Below, in pieces: positions 34,432 through 43,763 of a DNA stretch of 64,000 nt (positions are counted from its first letter, which is position 1; the number at the start of each line of letters is the position of its first letter). A program made the position numbers and the translations under genes. Source of the DNA: an uncultured Lewinella sp. (GTDB lineage Bacteria > Bacteroidota > Bacteroidia > Chitinophagales > Saprospiraceae); contig CALMYQ010000120.1 in NCBI GenBank assembly GCA_937873655.1, positions 1-64,000 on the forward strand. Reading direction: 5' to 3'. The notes under the pieces are model-generated. The model saw only the letters and a list, made by a program, of their open reading frames with translations, had not been told where the DNA came from and searched no databases.

Positions 34432-34471
34432 CGGCGGCTTACCGGATGGTTGAATGGCCGGTGAGCCGCCG
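34432..34471 (+). other. Strong intergenic hairpin between the two carboxyspermidine genes
   Basis: CGGCGGCTTACCGG (34432-34445) pairs with CCGGTGAGCCGCCG (34458-34471) over 14 positions including one G-U pair, with a 12-nt loop. No T-run follows. It may stabilise the upstream mRNA or tune expression of the second gene. Confidence 0.6.
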
Positions 34472-34491
34472 AATCAAAAACTGCTTGGACC

Positions 34492-35640
34492 ATGTCACCT
34501 ATCAGCCAGTACGATAAAGCTCCTTCGCCCGCCTTTATTCTGGAAGAGGCGCTGTTGATCCGGAACCTCGAATTGATCAGAAGCGTCCGGGAAAGGGCCG
34601 GTGTGTCCATTATTCTCGCATTGAAGGGGTTCGCCATGTGGCCGGCCTTTCCCCTGGTCGGGCGTTATTTATCCGGCGCAACGGCCAGTTCCCTGCACGA
34701 GGCCAGGCTGATCTTTGAAGAGATGGGGGTGAAGGCTCATACCTATGTGCCTGCCTACAAACCCGATGAATTCGGAGAGATCCTGCATTACAGCAGCCAT
34801 ATTACCTTTAACTCAGTCGGACAGTTCCATCGCTATATCGATCAGGTAAAGGCCGCTCCCCATGGGGTGAGCGCCGGCATCCGGGTCAATCCGGAATATT
34901 CAGAGGTTGAAGTTGCGCTGTACAATCCGGCCGCTCCGGGGTCCAGGCTGGGCGTAGATCCCGCAGGCTTTCCGAAAGAACTGCCGGATGGGCTGGAGGG
35001 TTTGCATTTCCATACCCTTTGCGAAAGTACATCGCATGCGCTGGAGCACGTACTGGCGCATTTTGAAGAAAGATTCGGCCATTTTCTGCCCAAGCTCAAA
35101 TGGGTCAACTTCGGCGGCGGCCACCTCATGACCCGAAAAGGATATGACATTGACCATTTGGTCCATATTCTGACGCGATTCAGAGAACGGTACCCCAACC
35201 TGGAAGTCATCCTTGAGCCGGGCAGCGCCATTGCCTGGGAAACCGGCGTATTGCTGGCTACCGTGCTGGACATTGTAGACAACCACGGTGTCCGGACGGC
35301 CATGATGGATGTCTCTTTTACGGCCCATATGCCCGATACCCTCGAAATGCCTTACCGGCCGAGGATACGGGGCGCCAGGGATCCGGTTGAGGGTTATCCC
35401 GCCTGCCGCATCGGCGGATCGAGCTGCCTGGCGGGTGATTATATGCTGGAATATGCTTTTGACCAACCGCTGACCATCGGCCGGCGGATCGTTTTTGAGG
35501 ATATGATCCATTATACGATGGTCAAAACCACGACCTTCAACGGGGTCGGCCATCCCGCAATCTGCATCCTGCGGTCAAACGGCAAGCTGGATGTTCTGCG
35601 GACCTTCGGCTATGAGGATTTCAAACGTCGCCTCGGATAA
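34492..35640 (+). CDS. nspC: Carboxynorspermidine/carboxyspermidine decarboxylase
   Basis: 382 residues of the fold-III (alanine-racemase-like) PLP decarboxylases. The PLP lysine is in IILALKGFAMW (near 44), the phosphate loop in FGGGHLMT, the acidic EPGSA block near 240, and the catalytic Cys-containing GGSSCLAGDY near the C-terminus. It removes CO2 from carboxyspermidine to give spermidine. It lies 69 bp after the dehydrogenase gene with a hairpin in the gap. Confidence 0.93.
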   Translation: MSPISQYDKAPSPAFILEEALLIRNLELIRSVRERAGVSIILALKGFAMWPAFPLVGRYLSGATASSLHEARLIFEEMGVKAHTYVPAYKPDEFGEILHYSSHITFNSVGQFHRYIDQVKAAPHGVSAGIRVNPEYSEVEVALYNPAAPGSRLGVDPAGFPKELPDGLEGLHFHTLCESTSHALEHVLAHFEERFGHFLPKLKWVNFGGGHLMTRKGYDIDHLVHILTRFRERYPNLEVILEPGSAIAWETGVLLATVLDIVDNHGVRTAMMDVSFTAHMPDTLEMPYRPRIRGARDPVEGYPACRIGGSSCLAGDYMLEYAFDQPLTIGRRIVFEDMIHYTMVKTTTFNGVGHPAICILRSNGKLDVLRTFGYEDFKRRLG

Positions 35641-35696
35641 TTGTCCGGCCTATGCCTTTTCAAGGATTTCAATTCCCAATGACTTGTTAATATGCC

Positions 35697-35725
35697 TTGG
35701 GTCCCGGGCAGATGTCTTATCTTTG
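35697..35725 (+). promoter_or_regulatory. Promoter of the DsbD-like gene (TTG-N18-TATCTTTG)
   Basis: A -33 TTG (35697-35699) and exact -7 box TATCTTTG (35718-35725) are separated by 18 nt. The promoter lies within a longer open frame, so translation must start downstream, at 35829. Confidence 0.7.
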
Positions 35726-35828
35726 CGGGGAACAATCAAAACCGACCCGGGCTCAAATTTCCGCAACCATCAATCGGTTCGCGATGTTTTCAAAGATCGC
35801 CCGGATTGAATATTTAATACCTTCTGAA

Positions 35829-38462
35829 ATGATGAGAGCGCTGGTACTCTTTTGCGCAGTTTTATTCGCCCATGGACTTGAAGCACAGATCCTGAATCCT
35901 GTCAAGTGGGAATCCTCGTCCAAACAGGTGAGCGCCGATGAATTTGATCTGATCTTTACTGCCCGGTTGGACAAAGGCTGGACCTTGTACTCCCAGCATA
36001 CTTCGCCTGACGGCCCGGTGCCGACTTCCTTTACCTTCGAAAAAGGGGACCATTTCGCCTTAAAAGGGGAGGTGGTTGAAAAAGGAGAGAAGAAAGAAGG
36101 GCCCGATGACCTCTTCGGCGGCGCCATCGTGATCAAATTCACTCATGGTCCGGTGGTTTTTACCCAGCGAGTGAAGGTAACTGACTTTTCCAAACCGATC
36201 CTGGCCAGCGTTGAGTTCATGACCTGCGATAACGAGCGGTGCCTGCCGCCGACTACTGAGGATTTTGAATTCAAGCTGACGCCCGGCAAGGTTGAAACCC
36301 CTGAACCGGATAAAAAACCGGCTGAATCTCCGACCAAAACCGAGCCGTCATCAGGTGACCAGGGCGATCGGGCAGCCCAAACGTCCGCCGCCGAACCCGC
36401 CGCCACCCAGGATCTTTTCGGTAATGACCGGCCCTCCGCTGCCGGCGGCTTGAAAGATCCTGTGAAATGGGACCTGACCGTTTCCAGGACGCCTGACGGA
36501 GCATTCGAGTTGTTGTTTACCGCTAATATCGAAAAAGGATGGGTGATCTACTCCAGGGAAACTTCGGAAGACCTCCCCTTAGCCACCTATATCGAATTCG
36601 AACCTGCCGGGAATTATAACCTTATAGGGGATGTGATTGAAGAAGGCAAAAAAAAGAAAGGCCCCGAACCCCTTTTTGACAATGCCGTTGTCGTCAAATT
36701 CCTGGAAAGCCCGGTATTGTTCCGGCAAAAGTTGTCGGCTGCCGATCCCGCTGTACCCGTCAAAGGGACGGTTTTTTTCATTGCCTGCGATGATACCCAG
36801 TGTCTTCCCACGCAAAGCGTACCCTTCACGGCGGACCTGGCGAACCTGAAAGCAGTTATCGGTACGGACAACCTTTCAACTACCGGAATCGGTACGGAAA
36901 AACCCTCAGGGGAGCCGACCGATCCTTTTGAGCGCCTCCTCGATCTCAACAAGCTGCATTCGCCCGTAGGGCAGTGCGGCGAAGTGGTAACCACCCAGGG
37001 CAAGGGGTATTGGGGGATTTTCATTCTGGGTTTTCTCGGCGGCTTGATCGCCCTGCTGACGCCCTGCGTTTTTCCGATGATCCCGCTGACGGTCAGCTTT
37101 TTTACCAAGGGCGCTGAAAATCGCCGCAAAGGCCTGACCAAGGCGTTCATGTACGGCTTTTTTATATTCCTGGTCTATATCCTGCTGAGCCTGCCCTTCC
37201 ACTTAATGGACTCGATCGACTCCGGCATCCTCAACAAGATTTCAACCAATGTCTGGCTCAATGTGGCCTTTTTCGCGGTTTTCGTATTTTTTGCATTGTC
37301 CTTTTTCGGGTATTACGAGATCACCCTGCCGCAAAGTTGGACTAATAAGGCGAGCTCTGCAGAAGGCCTTGGCGGCATGTTCGGCACCTTCTTCATGGCG
37401 GTTACGCTGGCCCTGGTCTCGTTTTCCTGCACAGGCCCTATTCTGGGGTCCCTGTTAGCCGGCGCCCTGACCTCTGACGGCGGCGCCATGCAATTGACCA
37501 TGGGGATGGGCGGATTCGGCCTGGCGCTGGCCTTGCCGTTTGCCTTGTTTGCGGCCTTCCCGACCTGGCTGAGCTCGTTGCCCAAATCGGGCGGCTGGCT
37601 GAATACGGTAAAGGTGACGTTGGGTTTTGTGGAATTGGCGCTCGCATTCAAGTTCCTCTCCAATGCCGACCTGACCCGCCACTGGGATATTCTTCGGTAT
37701 GAAGTCTTCCTGGGGATCTGGATCGTGATTGCTGCCGGCCTGACCCTGTATCTCTTCGGCAGGATCAAATTCCCGCACGATTCGCCGCTCAAAAAACTGG
37801 GTATCGCCAGGGGATTGACCGGACTGGCCGCCCTCGCCCTGATCGTTTACCTTGGTTTCGGCTTCACGTTCAATGACAAGATGGGTTCTTATCAACCCCT
37901 TAAACTGATGAGCGGCCTGCTGCCGCCGAGTTGTTACAGCTGGCAACACCCGTGCAACTGCCCGCAAAACCTGGATTGTTTTAAGGACCTTGAACAGGGG
38001 CTGGCCTTTGCGAAGGCGAACAATAAGCCGGTGATGATCGATTTCACGGGGTACAATTGTGTGAATTGCCGCAAGATGGAAGAACACGTATGGCCTGAAG
38101 AAGAAGTGTATTCCCACCTGAAGGAAGACTTTGTATTGATCTCCCTTTATGTAGATGAGGACCGGGCGCTGCCCCAGGATCAGGTGATCGAGGTCCCCCG
38201 GGCAACCGGTAAGGGCACCAAAACCCTGCGCACAACCGGCGACCGTTGGCAATACCTCCAGGAAAAGTACTTTATTGCCAACTCACAGCCGTATTACGTG
38301 TTGATCTCCCCGGACAGTTACCTGCTCAACGCGCCGAAGGCATTTACGCCCGATCCAAAAGAATACGGCGATTTCCTGCGGTGCGGTCTGGATAATTTTG
38401 AACAGCTGACATCCGGCGCGGTCAACCCGGGGAAAGAGATCGGATCAGTCGATCAGAACTGA
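35829..38462 (+). CDS. DsbD-like thiol:disulfide interchange protein with duplicated N-terminal domain
   Basis: About 877 residues from the ATG at 35829 (a second ATG follows at once), chosen for its signal peptide (MRALVLFCAVLFAHGLEAQ) and because the promoter lies inside the longer frame. Two homologous periplasmic DsbD/DsbC-like domains occur in tandem: one at about 22-155 (GWTLYSQHTSPDGPVPT, MTCDNERCLPP), one at about 210-345 (GWVIYSRETSEDLPLAT, IACDDTQCLPT). Each has a Cys pair and they are joined by a Pro/Glu-rich linker. About eight membrane helices follow (CVFPMIPLTVSFF, SCTGPILGSLL carrying transport cysteines), then a C-terminal thioredoxin-like domain with CVNC. It moves reducing power from the cytoplasm to the periplasm. 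The 3' end overlaps the convergent MBOAT gene by 10 bp. Confidence 0.92.
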   Translation: MMRALVLFCAVLFAHGLEAQILNPVKWESSSKQVSADEFDLIFTARLDKGWTLYSQHTSPDGPVPTSFTFEKGDHFALKGEVVEKGEKKEGPDDLFGGAIVIKFTHGPVVFTQRVKVTDFSKPILASVEFMTCDNERCLPPTTEDFEFKLTPGKVETPEPDKKPAESPTKTEPSSGDQGDRAAQTSAAEPAATQDLFGNDRPSAAGGLKDPVKWDLTVSRTPDGAFELLFTANIEKGWVIYSRETSEDLPLATYIEFEPAGNYNLIGDVIEEGKKKKGPEPLFDNAVVVKFLESPVLFRQKLSAADPAVPVKGTVFFIACDDTQCLPTQSVPFTADLANLKAVIGTDNLSTTGIGTEKPSGEPTDPFERLLDLNKLHSPVGQCGEVVTTQGKGYWGIFILGFLGGLIALLTPCVFPMIPLTVSFFTKGAENRRKGLTKAFMYGFFIFLVYILLSLPFHLMDSIDSGILNKISTNVWLNVAFFAVFVFFALSFFGYYEITLPQSWTNKASSAEGLGGMFGTFFMAVTLALVSFSCTGPILGSLLAGALTSDGGAMQLTMGMGGFGLALALPFALFAAFPTWLSSLPKSGGWLNTVKVTLGFVELALAFKFLSNADLTRHWDILRYEVFLGIWIVIAAGLTLYLFGRIKFPHDSPLKKLGIARGLTGLAALALIVYLGFGFTFNDKMGSYQPLKLMSGLLPPSCYSWQHPCNCPQNLDCFKDLEQGLAFAKANNKPVMIDFTGYNCVNCRKMEEHVWPEEEVYSHLKEDFVLISLYVDEDRALPQDQVIEVPRATGKGTKTLRTTGDRWQYLQEKYFIANSQPYYVLISPDSYLLNAPKAFTPDPKEYGDFLRCGLDNFEQLTSGAVNPGKEIGSVDQN

Positions 38463-40168
38463 AAATAGATAAAAGGAACAACCCCGCTTCCCGCCATCTG
38501 AATGGCGCCCCATATGACCAGCGCCAGCAAGAGTGCCTGTAAAGCAAACGGTGCGCCGGCCAGCCTGGCTTCAACCAATCGATTGATGCCCAGCGGGCGG
38601 AAATGCAAGAGGTACCCGATTGCGATCAACAGCAGAGCAGGGCCGTATGCGCTGCCGACCATTTCCGCAAACACGCCGGGTTGAAACGCAGTCAGGATCT
38701 GCATCAGCATGGTTCCGGTGGTGGTCAGCGGCGGGTTGACCGCGTTCAGCGCACCCGACCGGAAGAAGATCCAGCAAAGGGTGACAAAGTGGAAGACCAG
38801 CAATACGCTGAAGGGACGGCTTAAGGCTTCTCCTTTCCGCAGCATGCTTTCTGTCAGAACCAGCAACGCCGTTACCCCGATCCAGGCAATCGCGATGTAC
38901 GTCAGGACGCTGTTTGCCTGCCCTGCGGCCGTTGAGGAGATCGTTCCGTCCGCGGCCGCCCGCCAGATCCATACATAACCTCCAACCTGCATGCACCCCA
39001 TGATTGCCGCTATCCGGATTACTTTCCGCTTAAAGAACCTGCCCAGGGATTCCAGCCACCGGTCAATGGCCAGCGCCGCGCCGTGGAGCCCGCCCCAGAT
39101 GACAAACACCCAACTGGCGCCGTGCCACAGGCCGCCCAGCAGCATGGTGACCATCAGGTTGATGTAGGTGCGCAATCTGCCCTTGCGGTTCCCGCCCAGC
39201 GAAATGTAGAGGTAGTCCTTCAGCCAGGTGGACAAGGAGATATGCCAGCGCCGCCAGAAATCCCGGATCGTATCCGCCCGATAGGGCAGGTTGAAGTTGT
39301 CCGGCAGGCGATAGCCCATGAGCAGCGCCAATCCGATGGCCATGTCCGAGTAACCGGAAAAATCGCAGTAGATCTGGATGGCATAACCATACGCGGCCAA
39401 CAGGTTCTCGATCCCCGAATATTGTGCAGGCGTGTCAAAGATCCGGTCCACGAAGTTGACACTGATATAATCGGAAATGATTGCTTTTTTGAACAGACCT
39501 GCAGACAGCAGCAACACGGCGCGGCTCAAATCCGCTCGCGATAGGGTCAGCTGGCTGCGGATCTGCGGGATAAACTCTGCCGCCCTCACGATCGGACCGG
39601 CTACGAGTTGCGGGAAAAAGCTGACAAAAAACGCAAATTCGGACAACTGCCTGAAGAACGATGGCATATCGCTGACTTCGGCGGTAAGGGGTACGATCTT
39701 CCGCCGGTAAACGTCGATGCTGTAACTCATCGTCTGGAAGGTAAAGAACGATATGCCCACCGGCAGAAAAATCTTATGGAAGGACCAGTCCAGCCCAAAT
39801 GCGGCATTCGCCGAATCGATCAGGAAGTGGGTGTATTTGAAATAACCCAGGATGCCCAGGTTGGCGGCCAGGCTGACCCAAAGCCAGAACAGGCTCCGCC
39901 TTTGCGTTTTAGCCGAATAGATCAGGTGGCCGAGCGAAAAATCAATCAGTGTGGAAAGTATCAGCAGCAGAAAATACCAGCCGCTGGACAAATAGTAAAA
40001 GTACAGGGAAAAGGCCAGCAGGTAAAGCGTACGGGTCAGGACCTGCTTTCGGATTGCCAGGAACAGACCGTACAGCAACAGAAAAAACACCAGGAACCGG
40101 ACGCTGTTGAACAGCATCGGTTGAGCAGGGTTGTAGACGAGCTGGGAAATAATCGAATCCGGTCCCAA
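38453..40168 (-). CDS. MBOAT-family O-acyltransferase (AlgI/PatA-like)
   Basis: 571 residues, about 11-12 membrane helices. The MBOAT core is clear: DFWRRWHISLSTWLKDYLYI, then LLGGLWHGASWVFVIWGGLHGAAL with the two conserved histidines. Such proteins move acyl (usually acetyl) groups from the cytoplasm across the inner membrane to extracytoplasmic carbohydrate. A shorter start at 40117 (MLFNSVRF) is possible, but Bacteroidota members often begin with a similar short extension. It is the last gene of a run with two SGNH hydrolases (12-bp gap), a typical envelope O-acetylation set. Confidence 0.92.
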   Translation of the reverse strand: MGPDSIISQLVYNPAQPMLFNSVRFLVFFLLLYGLFLAIRKQVLTRTLYLLAFSLYFYYLSSGWYFLLLILSTLIDFSLGHLIYSAKTQRRSLFWLWVSLAANLGILGYFKYTHFLIDSANAAFGLDWSFHKIFLPVGISFFTFQTMSYSIDVYRRKIVPLTAEVSDMPSFFRQLSEFAFFVSFFPQLVAGPIVRAAEFIPQIRSQLTLSRADLSRAVLLLSAGLFKKAIISDYISVNFVDRIFDTPAQYSGIENLLAAYGYAIQIYCDFSGYSDMAIGLALLMGYRLPDNFNLPYRADTIRDFWRRWHISLSTWLKDYLYISLGGNRKGRLRTYINLMVTMLLGGLWHGASWVFVIWGGLHGAALAIDRWLESLGRFFKRKVIRIAAIMGCMQVGGYVWIWRAAADGTISSTAAGQANSVLTYIAIAWIGVTALLVLTESMLRKGEALSRPFSVLLVFHFVTLCWIFFRSGALNAVNPPLTTTGTMLMQILTAFQPGVFAEMVGSAYGPALLLIAIGYLLHFRPLGINRLVEARLAGAPFALQALLLALVIWGAIQMAGSGVVPFIYFQF

Positions 40169-40179
40169 TGTGGCTGTAT

Positions 40180-41598
40180 TTAGTTGTCTGCGTTCGAGAT
40201 GAGCGCCTCAAATAACAAGTCGGCCTGGAGTTCATAGCCGCTTTGAGCAAAATGGATGTAGTCACCCGCGGACAGTCCGGCCTGTCGCCAGGATTTCATG
40301 CTGCCCAGGCCGCCCATGAGGCTGTACAGGTCCCAGGCCGCCAGATTGCGCTGTTCCGCTGTCTGAACCAGGATGTCCCGGACAATCTGGCCGTAAGGGT
40401 TGGTATACCGCTTCCTTTTGAGAATGTCCGGGTTGGTGGTGATCAGCACCGGCGCTCCCGGCGCAACCCGTTGCAGGTTGGCCAGGAAGAGGTTGATCTC
40501 CGTTCTGACCGAGAGCGAATCTGCCGGTTTGCCTGCGGATTCATTGGTGCCCAGGGATACGATGATCAGGTCGGGTTCCAGAACCGGCAGCTGATCCCAG
40601 AAATAAGCCGCGGAATTGTAGTGGGCAAAAGTTGCGCCGTTTACGCCTATGGCGTTGTACAGGATGCCCGTCCTGCGGCTGTTTTCGCAAACCATGCCGA
40701 AAAGGCAGGCTTCGTTTTTGTCCGTTGATCCGTTCACGCCTTTCAAAACGATGGACCGCATCAGGGTGTCCAGCTGGCAGACGGAGTACCCCGGCCCCGA
40801 GGGCTGATCATGGGTGGAAATGGTGGAAATGGGCTCAAACGGCTTGGCAGCCAGTGTCGGCGATCCGCCCCTGCTGTAAACGATGAGCTTTTTACCGATG
40901 TGCAGCATGGTGCCCCGCATGCCGTTCCAGCGCTGGAGGTCTTTTACGGAGCAACCGTATTTCAGGGATAACCCGTAGAGGGTGTCGCCGGATCGTACGG
41001 TATGGTATTTCCTGACCGGCTCCGGCGCCGGTTCGCTGATGATACCCGGCAAAAAATAGCCGAGCGACAAGTCCTGGCTGTTATGTCCCTGCTGATAAAA
41101 GAGCGTCACCTTGTCGAACAGCGGGTCCTGCGGAAAAAAACCTTCCTTGAATTCCATTTCAAACAAAAAACCCGGGTGGCGGGTCTGGATGGCCATACCT
41201 GCCAGCCCCAGCGGAATGCCGGTATTCTGATACAGGCTTTTACGTGATTCCCAGGCTATGTTCGAGCTGCTCCTGATGTCCCTTGGGCTATTGGAATCGG
41301 CCAGCCGGTAGGGAAAAACAAACCCGCGCCCGGCGTTGCCGTACCGGTCCTGGAAAAGGTACCGGAGCCTGCCGGTCATGTAGTCCGCCTGAATATGCGA
41401 GTCGCCGATATGGACTATGCTGACTTTCCGGATCTTGCCAGATTCGAGGTCGGCCAGCTTTTGGTAGAATGAATCAAGCGCGGTCCTGTTAATAATGGTG
41501 TTGAGATCTTCCTGCAGGAAGGAAAAGGTCTCTCCCTGACCTGAGGACGAGCAGGTCAGGAAAAAGATATTTAAAGCAATAAAGGATAACCGTTTCAT
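40180..41598 (-). CDS. SGNH/GDSL hydrolase with an internal LysM domain
   Basis: 472 residues. The signal peptide with Cys (FLTCSSS) suggests a lipoprotein. Block I of the hydrolase is VHIGDSHIQ (Ser67), the Asn block is VSLGTNESAG, and the Asp-His pair is in GDYIHFAQSG near the C-terminus. A complete LysM (about 198-241: HTVRSGDTLYGLSLKYG with LQRWNG) is inserted inside the hydrolase between block I and the Asn block. LysM binds GlcNAc-containing glycans such as peptidoglycan. It overlaps the preceding hydrolase gene by 4 bp, with the MBOAT gene 12 bp downstream. It likely acts as the periplasmic acetyl transfer or esterase partner. Confidence 0.88.
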   Translation of the reverse strand: MKRLSFIALNIFFLTCSSSGQGETFSFLQEDLNTIINRTALDSFYQKLADLESGKIRKVSIVHIGDSHIQADYMTGRLRYLFQDRYGNAGRGFVFPYRLADSNSPRDIRSSSNIAWESRKSLYQNTGIPLGLAGMAIQTRHPGFLFEMEFKEGFFPQDPLFDKVTLFYQQGHNSQDLSLGYFLPGIISEPAPEPVRKYHTVRSGDTLYGLSLKYGCSVKDLQRWNGMRGTMLHIGKKLIVYSRGGSPTLAAKPFEPISTISTHDQPSGPGYSVCQLDTLMRSIVLKGVNGSTDKNEACLFGMVCENSRRTGILYNAIGVNGATFAHYNSAAYFWDQLPVLEPDLIIVSLGTNESAGKPADSLSVRTEINLFLANLQRVAPGAPVLITTNPDILKRKRYTNPYGQIVRDILVQTAEQRNLAAWDLYSLMGGLGSMKSWRQAGLSAGDYIHFAQSGYELQADLLFEALISNADN

Positions 41599-43034
41599 TC
41601 CACCGGTTCATTTTTACCCGCCAGATAGGCGTCGTATTCTTTTAGCAAATATTGAAGGAACAATCTGCCGGCAATTTCGGCGCCCTGCAAATTGAGGTGA
41701 GTATAGTCCAGGTTAGCCAGCCTGGGGTTTTTATTGTCCACCCAGTCTATCATGGTGCCGCTTCCGCCCATGGCTTCATAGAAGCTGAAAAAGGAAGTTT
41801 TTTCCCTTTCCGAAACCCGCTTGAGCACTGCGGTTACCCGGGGCAGGCTGGGGTCGGTCATCAGTTTTTCCTCCCATTTGATCGCCCGGTCGGTCGGGGC
41901 GACGATCAGGATGGGTTTGCCCGGAAACGCCTGCCGCATGAACCGGACCAGCCGGGTCATTTCGGCCTCGTACCAGCTGAAATCCTCCATTTCGGCAGCC
42001 AGGGCGTTGAGGCCGAATTGCAGGATGACCAGGTCGTAATCCATAAGGGAATCGAACGCCTGGTACATTTCAACCGGGGTTTGCATCAGCCGGTCGCCGT
42101 GGTTGCCCCTGGAAGGCAAATTATCCAGGATCACCCCGGTCGGACTTTCCATGCTGATCCCGAAAACCGGGAATTCAAACCGGGATGCCACGCTAAAGCC
42201 GATTTCCCTGATGCGGGCATCCGAAAGCCGGGTTTCCGTCAGTTCGGCTGTGGGATGCAAGCGGAGATACCGGGCATGTTCACCGATTTCAACCTTGCAT
42301 ATGGGGTCATCAGCCCTGTAGCCTGTCAGGGAATCCGGTTTGCCGTAGAAAAGGCGCACCGTTTGCGCTGAGCGGGTTGCCTTGAATGAAGCGCCCGGCA
42401 ACGTTTCCCAGGGCAGCAAAGCATAAGCGGCCGTATCGTGCGCGTGGATGTAAAGGCTGTCAAAGAGGCTTGGGAGGGTATCCGCCAAAAAATAAGACCC
42501 CGCCAGGCCGAATGGGATGGATCTGGGGTTTTTCTGGCCCAGGTACCTGGCATACCACTTTCCGGTATTTTCATCCTGTATGGTGTGGCGGAACCCCCGG
42601 ACCCGGGCGATGACCGGCGCGAACCCGTTGCCGGTACCGCCGAATTTTCGCTGGAGGCTGTCCCTCACCGTTTGACAGATCAGGTCGCCTTCGATGGCGG
42701 AATCCCCGAACCAGGCAATCCGCACCTGGCTGTTGCCGGCCCTCAGCGCCCCGAAGAAGGTATTCATGCCTTCCTGGATTTTGGAAGGAAAAGGGACGGA
42801 TTCCGGTTTCGGAGCGGGTATGGTATCGGCCGGGTCGGAAGGCAGGAGGCTGTCCTGGAACCCGGTAATCAAAGTATCCTCGGTTGGATTGCTGAACAGG
42901 TCGTTCACGCCGGCATAGGAACGAAAATGCTCCTTCAGCCAAGGGACATTGGCATGCACCCATGGATAAATCAGGACCAAAACCGTTGAAAGAATAAGAA
43001 TCGCGTAAGCTCTCCCGAATTGATCGCGCTCCAT
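41595..43034 (-). CDS. Membrane-anchored SGNH hydrolase-like protein
   Basis: 479 residues with one N-terminal membrane helix (about 9-28), so the body is periplasmic. SGNH blocks: IAWFGDSAIEGD (Ser nucleophile), LQFGLNALAAE (Gly-Asn) and LDYTHLNLQGAE (Asp-x-x-His). It resembles the AlgJ/AlgX/PatB-type partners of MBOAT proteins, which complete acetyl transfer to polysaccharide. It is first of the three-gene cassette and its stop overlaps the start of the LysM hydrolase gene (ATGA-type overlap). A near-consensus -7 box (TATATTCG) lies at 43053-43060 on the minus strand. Confidence 0.85.
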   Translation of the reverse strand: MERDQFGRAYAILILSTVLVLIYPWVHANVPWLKEHFRSYAGVNDLFSNPTEDTLITGFQDSLLPSDPADTIPAPKPESVPFPSKIQEGMNTFFGALRAGNSQVRIAWFGDSAIEGDLICQTVRDSLQRKFGGTGNGFAPVIARVRGFRHTIQDENTGKWYARYLGQKNPRSIPFGLAGSYFLADTLPSLFDSLYIHAHDTAAYALLPWETLPGASFKATRSAQTVRLFYGKPDSLTGYRADDPICKVEIGEHARYLRLHPTAELTETRLSDARIREIGFSVASRFEFPVFGISMESPTGVILDNLPSRGNHGDRLMQTPVEMYQAFDSLMDYDLVILQFGLNALAAEMEDFSWYEAEMTRLVRFMRQAFPGKPILIVAPTDRAIKWEEKLMTDPSLPRVTAVLKRVSEREKTSFFSFYEAMGGSGTMIDWVDNKNPRLANLDYTHLNLQGAEIAGRLFLQYLLKEYDAYLAGKNEPVE

Positions 43035-43086
43035 TACTTGCAGAATTCGCTGCGAATATACTCACTTTGTCAGAGAGCAAGCCGGA

Positions 43087-43617
43087 TCAGTCGTTCTTTT
43101 GCCAGAACTTCCAGTTAAATTTTTTCCGGTCATTCAGCAATTTGGCCCTTTTTATGAAGACATAACGCAGGGAGATGCCGCTTTGGTGGTAAATGGTTTT
43201 GCGGCCGCCGATCAGGTTTATGGCGGGTTTGTAGTCCCAGGTAAGGTTCATGCGGCCGATGGAGAACTCGATGCCGCCGATCAGAGAAAGGCCGAACGGA
43301 TCTTTGGGTGTTTCCACTACGGCTTCATCCGGGTTGTTGAGCCAGCCTTTGTGGAGGCCGCCGCCGAAGAACACATTCAGCCGCCGGGTCAGGATCGGAT
43401 TGTGTTGCATAGCCAACGCGCTGATCATGGTCTCCTTGTTTTTAATGCCTGACTGGATGATCAATTCGGCGGTCGCTTTTTGGGCAAACCGCATCTTCCC
43501 GGTCACCCCCCAATCTGTACCCAACCGGATGCCGGCGGCTACATCGTAGGATTGGCCGGAAAGACCGACATGCAGCAGAAGCATAAGGGCGGGCAGCAGG
43601 ATTCTTACTTTAGGCAT
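43087..43617 (-). CDS. Outer-membrane beta-barrel-like protein
   Basis: About 176 residues from the ATG at 43615-43617, chosen for its signal peptide (MPKVRILLPALMLLLHVGLSGQ); starts at 43626 or 43665 are also open. The rest alternates hydrophobic and polar residues in strand-like segments with many Gly and aromatics (FFGGGLHKGWL, MNLTWDYKPAINLIGG), consistent with a small eight-stranded barrel. The polar, Lys-rich tail (KKFNWKFWQKND) is unusual, since barrels normally end in an aromatic strand. It lies 52 bp upstream of the O-acylation cassette on the same strand. The function is unknown. Confidence 0.65.
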   Translation of the reverse strand: MPKVRILLPALMLLLHVGLSGQSYDVAAGIRLGTDWGVTGKMRFAQKATAELIIQSGIKNKETMISALAMQHNPILTRRLNVFFGGGLHKGWLNNPDEAVVETPKDPFGLSLIGGIEFSIGRMNLTWDYKPAINLIGGRKTIYHQSGISLRYVFIKRAKLLNDRKKFNWKFWQKND

Positions 43618-43711
43618 TTTTATCATTTGATTGCTTGATCCTGCATTAACGAAGGCCGCCTTCATTTTGGTGCATCGGAAGCGGATTGATTGCTCAAGCG
43701 TGGCCGTAATG

Positions 43712-43745
43712 CGGGTTCGGGCAACATAAAGAATGCCCGAACCCG
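43712..43745 (-). terminator. Perfect hairpin after xylA
   Basis: CGGGTTCGGGCA (43712-43723) and TGCCCGAACCCG (43734-43745) form a perfect 12-bp stem with a 10-nt loop, 18 bp beyond the xylA stop. There is no T-run, so it may work as a rho-assisted or bidirectional terminator. Confidence 0.65.
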
Positions 43746-43763
43746 GAAAACCGGAGGGTAATC

